Below are positions 5,989-9,836 of a stretch of 9,836 bases of DNA, piece after piece. The notes below the pieces were generated by a model. That model searched no databases. It was not told where the DNA came from and saw only the letters and a program-made list of their open reading frames with translations. Both the position numbers and the translations under genes were made by a program. This DNA comes from Chloroflexota bacterium (GTDB lineage: Bacteria > Chloroflexota > Anaerolineae > Anaerolineales > Anaerolineaceae): assembly GCA_029265085.1 (NCBI GenBank), contig JAJUJY010000153.1, positions 1 to 9,836 of the forward strand, read 5' to 3'. The stretch's first letter is position 1, and every line of letters starts with the position of its first letter.

Positions 5989-7743
5989 CTACTCCGAAAA
6001 AATTCTCCGGTACGCTTCGGATTGCTGCATCAGATCTTCGTGTTTGCCTGCCGCGACCAGCTTTCCCTTGCGCATCACCAAAATCAGATCAGCCCAGCGG
6101 ATTTGGGAGAGGCGGTGTGTAATAATGAAGGTAGTACGCCCGCGCGCCGCATTATAAATCGCGCGTTGAATCTTATCCTCCGTAGCCGAATCAATCGCGC
6201 TGGTCGAATCATCCAGGATCAGGATTTTTGGATCGGTCAAAAAAGCGCGCCCAAGCGCAATTCGCTGGCGCTGACCGCCGGAAAGCGTCACCCCGCGCTC
6301 GCCAATTACCGTTTGATACCCTTCCTGAAAAGAGCTGATAAACTCATGCGCCTGAGCAGCCTGGGCAGCAGCCTCAATTTCCGCCTGAGTTGCGCCCTGC
6401 TTGCCAAAAGCAATATTATCGCCAATCGATTGGGAAAACAGGAAAATATCCTGCTCAATAATTGAAATTCTGCGGCGCAGCGCCTCCAGATTCCAGTCGC
6501 GCACATCCACCCCATCAACCAACACCTCGCCCGAAGTAGCATCATAGGTGCGGTTGATCAGCCGTACAAGGCTTGTCTTCCCGGAGCCGGTTTGCCCGAC
6601 AATCGCAACCGTCTGGCCGGGGTGCACTTTAAATGACACCTTATCTAAAGAAGGATCGCTTCCATCGTATTGAAACGTCACATTGCGGAATTCCACCTCG
6701 CCGACCATCTCCTCGGCATATCCGCTGGCGTTTTGATCCAGGTTATTTTCCCGGTTCATTAATTCCAGAATACGCCGCGCACCAGCCAACCCCAAAGCAA
6801 TTTGCGAATACGCCCAAATAGAGGTAAAGGTGGGAAAATCGAGCATTAATAGCAGGCTGAAATAAGCTACCACGTCCCCAATGGTCAATGCGCCAGCCCG
6901 GTAGAGCAGCAAGGCATGCAGTAAGCCGCCGGCCATAGCCAGCACCAACAGCAAAAGCGGCACAAACCGCGCCTCCACATCTCCCTGGTGCACCACCGCA
7001 TTGCGGTAGCGGCCAACATTATTCCAGAAACGATCGACCTCGGACTTCTCTTGCGCCGCCGCCTTGACCACCTCAATCCCATCCAATGCCTCAGCCAGGC
7101 GGGTATTCAACTCGCCAAAAGAAAGACGTACCTCGTCCGTAATCGGTCGCAGCTCTTTAAGATAGAAACGCAGCGCGATAAAATACAAAATGGTGAATAT
7201 TAATGGCGTAATGATGAGCGCCGGGTGGTAGCGCGGTGCCATCACCAGTGGCACAATTAAAAAGATGAGGGAACCGATCACCAGGTTCAACCCGGGTGAA
7301 AACATAAAATTCACCTGGCGCACATCATTGGTTGCCCGCGCCATCGTATCACCCACCGGCTGTAGATTATGGAACGTCATACTTTTCCCCAGCAGGGAGA
7401 CATACAATTCCTTGCGCACATTCCGTTCCATGCGCTGTGCCGCTAATTCAAAACCAAAATTGCGGGTAAATTGCAGCGGTCCGCGCAAGCCCTGGGTCAA
7501 GGCAATTAACAAGGCCAGTTGTAGTAAGCGATTAATTTGATCGGGTGTGGTATTGATCAGGTTAAAAGCCTGTCCAATATACATCGGTCCCAGCCCGGCC
7601 ATCACCGCATTGGCAATTGCACCAAAGAATGCCAGCAAAAAGATCGGCCATTGGTGAATGGCATGGGAAATGACCCAGCGGGCAGGCTGCGCCCGGTCGG
7701 TACGATAGGGTAACGGAATGGTAAATTCGGCGTTGGATGTCAT
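5989..7743 (-). CDS. ABC exporter half-transporter, subunit 1 (degenerate Walker B subunit)
   Basis: A 584-residue ABCB-like subunit: membrane domain about 30-320, ATPase domain about 350-580. Motifs seen: Walker A GQTGSGKTS (383-391), Q-loop Gln431, perfect signature LSGGQRQ (487-493), Walker B ILILDD (507-512) where the catalytic position is Asp512 rather than Glu, and H-loop His543. An Asp here with a normal signature is the mark of the non-hydrolysing half of heterodimeric exporters, and complements the Glu/LSMGQ subunit at 3593-5416. The ATG at 7743 is preceded by ACAATTCTTCCTT, with no recognisable ribosome site; since the upstream stop is only 33 bp away, translation may follow reinitiation. 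No better downstream start is evident. Substrate unknown. Confidence 0.94.
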   Translation of the reverse strand: MTSNAEFTIPLPYRTDRAQPARWVISHAIHQWPIFLLAFFGAIANAVMAGLGPMYIGQAFNLINTTPDQINRLLQLALLIALTQGLRGPLQFTRNFGFELAAQRMERNVRKELYVSLLGKSMTFHNLQPVGDTMARATNDVRQVNFMFSPGLNLVIGSLIFLIVPLVMAPRYHPALIITPLIFTILYFIALRFYLKELRPITDEVRLSFGELNTRLAEALDGIEVVKAAAQEKSEVDRFWNNVGRYRNAVVHQGDVEARFVPLLLLVLAMAGGLLHALLLYRAGALTIGDVVAYFSLLLMLDFPTFTSIWAYSQIALGLAGARRILELMNRENNLDQNASGYAEEMVGEVEFRNVTFQYDGSDPSLDKVSFKVHPGQTVAIVGQTGSGKTSLVRLINRTYDATSGEVLVDGVDVRDWNLEALRRRISIIEQDIFLFSQSIGDNIAFGKQGATQAEIEAAAQAAQAHEFISSFQEGYQTVIGERGVTLSGGQRQRIALGRAFLTDPKILILDDSTSAIDSATEDKIQRAIYNAARGRTTFIITHRLSQIRWADLILVMRKGKLVAAGKHEDLMQQSEAYRRIFSE

Positions 7744-7776
7744 AAGGAAGAATTGTAACAGAATTCGCCCAGATCT

Positions 7777-8751
7777 TTATACCGTTTCTTCATCCAGCCA
7801 GCACACAGGCTCGACCGTATTCAAAATCACGCCCCAACCAAATGGTTCGCACACCGCCGTCTCTGCACAAATCTCATGCGTTCCGGCAGCCAAATCCACC
7901 GCGAAATGTTCAAACAGCCCACCAACATACCCGCGAGCGGCAGCTTCACCAATCCCCATAAAACAGTACTCCCCCTCAAACACGACCTGCCCATCGATTT
8001 TGAGAACAATCTGGTCGCTGTAGCCCAGGTTGAAGTGGATGAAATTCCGCTCTGGGAGGTAAAACCGCCGTTTCAGCACGGCCTTTCCAGCCGTCATGGG
8101 CAAGTAGCGATTGAGGTTACAAACCCCATTTTCTTCACAGGTGATCTTTCCAATCCCATCCAACAGCCAGGAATCGACGCAATTCGGCAGCTTTTCCGGG
8201 TGCTGCCCCCTGACCGCCAATCCATAACAGGGTTGCACGGTCAAATTACGAAAATACGCTGGTAGATATGACCACAGCCCGATTTTTTCCGCAGCGGCCG
8301 GGCGCACCAATTTTTGCACAACCAGTGGAGCCTGTCCATCCACAGACACCGCTGCGCATTCATCAAACACATCCAGTCGCAGGCGGAACCACTGGCCGGT
8401 TGGGAGGATGGCTGCCTGCTGGTAGGCTGCTCCGTGATAAATTTGCCAGGTATTCGAACCGTTGAAAACCGGATCGTATTGCAGCGCGTCCCATTGGCCG
8501 CTGGTATGCGGCTGAGCATAGACCAGTTCGTAGTTATTCTGATCGACTGCATGAAACGCGATGCCGGCATAACAGGCACGCTCTGCGGCAATCTCCAACT
8601 CCAGACTCAGATTTTGCCCTTGCCAGGGCAGCAGCGCCAACCCATCCAGGCGCAGCACTGGCACCCCCTGCCATTCAATGATTTCAGCAATTCTTGCACT
8701 CACTTCCAATTGATCAAGCGATCCCAACCTGTTTTGATACATCGAATTCAT
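7777..8751 (-). CDS. Cytoplasmic lectin-like beta-sandwich protein, first gene of the exporter operon
   Basis: The 324-residue protein has no signal peptide or membrane segment. Residues about 30-172 look like a concanavalin A/laminin-G fold: AGIAFHAVDQNNYELVY (62-78), then W87, a further Trp-rich strand near W102, WFRLRLDVFD (121-130), VSVDGQ (135-140) and KIGLWSYLPAYFRNLTV (156-172). This order resembles the DUF1080/3-keto-glycoside hydrolase-type domain. Residues about 225-310 resemble a galactose-binding-like jelly roll (KRRFYLPERN, DQIVLKIDGQVVFEG, LAAGTHEI). No catalytic motif is identifiable. It is first in the operon, 33 bp ahead of ABC subunit 1, so it may bind a sugar or glycoconjugate linked to export; that is inference. 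Two ATGs are possible (8751 and 8742): GGAG is only two bases before the first, though a purine-rich GGGGTGG lies slightly further up. Confidence 0.72.
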   Translation of the reverse strand: MNSMYQNRLGSLDQLEVSARIAEIIEWQGVPVLRLDGLALLPWQGQNLSLELEIAAERACYAGIAFHAVDQNNYELVYAQPHTSGQWDALQYDPVFNGSNTWQIYHGAAYQQAAILPTGQWFRLRLDVFDECAAVSVDGQAPLVVQKLVRPAAAEKIGLWSYLPAYFRNLTVQPCYGLAVRGQHPEKLPNCVDSWLLDGIGKITCEENGVCNLNRYLPMTAGKAVLKRRFYLPERNFIHFNLGYSDQIVLKIDGQVVFEGEYCFMGIGEAAARGYVGGLFEHFAVDLAAGTHEICAETAVCEPFGWGVILNTVEPVCWLDEETV

Positions 8752-8783
8752 ATCTCCACCCCAGATCGAAGAATTTTTGTTCT

Positions 8784-8814
8784 ATTATATCACGAGTGTG
8801 GCGAAAAAATTCAA
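8784..8814 (-). promoter_or_regulatory. Extended -10 promoter of the lectin-like/ABC operon
   Basis: Read leftward: a perfect -10 TATAAT (8789-8784) with the extended TGA directly before it (TGATATAAT), and -35 TTGAAT (8814-8809) at a long 19-bp spacing. The extended -10 compensates for the spacing. The start point would be near 8777, giving a leader of about 26 nt before the ATG at 8751. No operator is obvious. Confidence 0.72.
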
Positions 8815-8938
8815 CTGAATATATTATCGATTTACTCTCCAGAACGCCTGGAACCCGCCTTATTATTGCCTACTAAACTATACGAATTTTTAATTTCTTT
8901 GAATCCTGGCTTTTTTGATTCTTAAGGGATTCTACCGA

Positions 8939-8967
8939 TTGAAAATCATGTTTCAACTCGATAAAAT
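8939..8967 (+). promoter_or_regulatory. Sigma70-type promoter of the structured RNA
   Basis: -35 TTGAAA (8939-8944), a spacer of exactly 17 bp, and -10 TAAAAT (8962-8967). The start point is expected near 8974. It is divergent from the promoter at 8784-8814, and the two are separated by about 125 bp. Its -10 hexamer and spacing equal those of the promoter at 3396-3424. Confidence 0.65.
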
Positions 8968-8973
8968 ACTAAT

Positions 8974-9150
8974 TGAAAGTTTTATCAAACCAAAACGGGT
9001 TTGATCGCTTTCGAGGCGTACAACTTCATATACCTTACAGGGAATGCGTTGATCCAGTGATGAAATTTGGTCGCTCGGTTTGAATAGTCAGACCGTCACT
9101 GGGGAGCAAATAGCGAAACCGGCCCAGCATGGATTGTGGCCGGTTTTTTT
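8974..9150 (+). ncRNA. Candidate structured small RNA or regulatory leader, class not recognised
   Basis: Between the promoter at 8939 and a strong terminator lies about 175 nt with no credible ORF but several helices: ATCAAACC/GGTTTGAT (8984-8991 with 8998-9005), CGCTT/AGGCG (9006-9018), an outer CCAGTGA/TCACTGG (9054-9060 with 9096-9102) enclosing CGGTTTGA-ATAG-TCAGACCG (9076-9095), and the terminator hairpin. TCGCT (9071-9075), unpaired within the outer helix, can pair with AGCGA (9112-9116), a possible pseudoknot. It does not match the riboswitch consensus sequences I know (cobalamin, c-di-GMP-I/II, SAM, glycine, yybP-ykoY, THF). It could be a free small RNA or a terminating leader of the surface-protein gene at 9425. 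The 5' end is inferred from the promoter. Confidence 0.5.
9116..9150 (+). terminator. Intrinsic terminator of the structured RNA
   Basis: A perfect 9-bp stem, AAACCGGCC (9116-9124) with GGCCGGTTT (9138-9146), has a 13-nt loop and an uninterrupted T run to 9150. No coding region ends just upstream, so it closes an untranslated RNA. It lies about 275 bp before the next start codon. Confidence 0.9.
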
Positions 9151-9424
9151 GTTCTCTTGGTAAGTTATTGGTTTGATTTGAGGGGGAGAAATAAACACCA
9201 TATCGGTTTCTGGCACGCCGCACCTACCGTCATACCCAAAAGCCAGTTTCACCAAATTATTGATGAGACTCATTTTTATTTCTAGAAATTAAGAAGACAA
9301 GGAAATTCATTTCAACCGACCGCCAGTTGATCCAACATGGCCTGTTTTGGTTTTCTGGCTGTCACCATTCAGCCTTCCGCAGGGTGGGACCTGCTGGGGG
9401 CAAATTATGAAGGAGAGTGGGGCG
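9151..9424 (+). other. Gene-free leader region before the surface-protein gene
   Basis: No convincing ORF on either strand. It contains a third GGTTTGAT (9170-9177), identical to 8998-9005, and a second copy of GTTGATCCA (9326-9334, also 9048-9056). A weak promoter is possible at TTGATG (about 9258) with TAGAAA 17 bp later. A strong ribosome site, AAGGAGAG (9410-9417), lies seven bases before ATG 9425. Otherwise I see nothing here. With the stretch 8752-9150, the whole 673-bp intergenic region is regulatory or RNA-coding in character. Confidence 0.5.
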
Positions 9425-9836
9425 ATGCGTACAAAAATTCCTTTTCAAGCTGTAATGACTACAGCGTATCGGGCGTTGAATTTGCTGATCATTTTTGTGA
9501 TGCTTTTCAGCGCCCCGTTGAACGTATACGCGTTCACCGATACCGATAAGGACGACTACGCTCCCGGCGAAACCGTGACCATCTTCGGCGATAACCGGGA
9601 TGGCATCGGCTACCTGCCCGGTGAGACTGTAGCCGTCGAAGTGTACGGCCCACCGGACGGCGGCTATGCAGCCTCCTGTTCAGGTGTGGCCGATGAAAAC
9701 GGTGCCTGGTCCTGCCAGGTGACCCTGCCAACCGATGAAAGCGCGATTGGGTTATATTTTTATATCACCCTCGGGCTGACCAGCGGCGTAAGCGAGCAGG
9801 GTGATTTCACCGACCTGGCCATTGGCACCTACGACC
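9425..9836 (+). CDS. Secreted surface protein with Ig-like N-terminal region, 3' end outside window
   Basis: The frame is open from ATG 9425 to the window end (137 codons seen). The start is well supported by AAGGAGAG seven bases upstream. Residues 1-36 form a Sec signal peptide: basic start MRTK, hydrophobic core about 18-30, and a VYA|F cleavage site. The mature protein begins FTDTDKDDYAPGETVTIFG, followed after 15 residues by a second PGETV (65-69). This is the usual opening strand of Ig-like/bacterial surface domains of the 'DYAPGxTVTI' type. Two Cys (85, 97) flank a short turn and could form a disulfide. Such openings are common in very large secreted proteins of Chloroflexota, so the gene may be long; adhesin, S-layer or matrix roles are guesses. 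It follows the structured RNA, which may control it. Confidence 0.85.
   Translation, partial: MRTKIPFQAVMTTAYRALNLLIIFVMLFSAPLNVYAFTDTDKDDYAPGETVTIFGDNRDGIGYLPGETVAVEVYGPPDGGYAASCSGVADENGAWSCQVTLPTDESAIGLYFYITLGLTSGVSEQGDFTDLAIGTYD

Noticed and set aside
8314..8925. 203-codon plus-strand ORF
   Set aside because: It lies antisense to the lectin-like gene, has no ribosome site, and reads as low-character shadow sequence.
8951..8980. CRISPR-repeat-like stretch beginning GTTTCAACT and ending AATTGAAAG
   Set aside because: It occurs once only, with no second copy or spacer periodicity nearby, and it is explained by a promoter and hairpins.
9060..9083. Seven-codon leader peptide ORF (MKFGRSV) ending in the RNA hairpin
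   Set aside because: There is no ribosome site at usable distance and no run of one regulatory codon as expected for amino-acid attenuation.
9030..9125. Cobalamin-riboswitch-like fragments (AGGGAATG, AGTCAGACC, CCGTCACTGG)
   Set aside because: The order is wrong: the AGTCAG element precedes the CACTG element, and the closing box GCCAGGAGACC is missing. The GEMM c-di-GMP consensus (CAAAGCC, GGTAG) is also absent.
9088..9273. Minus-strand ORF across the terminator region
   Set aside because: No ribosome site, and it runs through the terminator hairpin; no domain character.
9337..9549. Plus-strand ORF overlapping the surface-protein start
   Set aside because: The overlapping frame from 9425 has a strong ribosome site and a clear signal peptide; this one has neither.

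Overview
The window looks like chromosomal DNA from a moderately GC-rich environmental bacterium. I favour a member of the Chloroflexota, probably Anaerolineae. The basis is family flavour only: a PAS-PAS-GAF-GGDEF sensor, a free-standing four-helix-bundle (S23-type) protein, a large secreted surface protein opening with a 'DYAPGETV' Ig-like segment, and a heterodimeric ABC exporter. No rRNA or marker gene fixes the taxon.

Layout. 1-1488 (+) is the 3' part of a diguanylate cyclase gene whose start lies outside the window. 1618-2688 (+) is mtnA, the methionine-salvage isomerase, closed by an intrinsic terminator. 2811-3339 (-) holds two small tandem genes for related two-helix membrane proteins, with a clear promoter at 3396-3424. 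An intrinsic terminator at 3470-3516 (-) ends a long leftward operon that begins at an extended -10 promoter near 8784-8814. In transcription order this operon encodes a cytoplasmic lectin-like protein (8751-7777), ABC exporter half-transporter 1 (7743-5989), a four-helix-bundle protein (5915-5496) and ABC half-transporter 2 (5416-3593). The two ABC subunits have complementary degenerate ATP sites, so they very probably form one heterodimeric exporter. The four-helix-bundle gene sits between them in a segment of about 530 bp bounded by inverted heptamer repeats, as if inserted into an older operon.

8752-9424 has no gene. It holds the leftward promoter and, on the + strand, a good promoter (8939-8967) followed by about 175 nt of strongly foldable sequence ending in an intrinsic terminator (9116-9150). 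I read this as an unrecognised small RNA or regulatory leader. Beyond it, 9425-9836 (+) is the 5' end of a secreted surface protein gene that runs off the window.

The most interesting items are the structured RNA with its mutually exclusive pairings, the repeat-bounded four-helix-bundle cassette inside an exporter operon, and the tandem pair of small membrane proteins. Nothing was searched or folded by computer; all pairings and motifs were read by eye.
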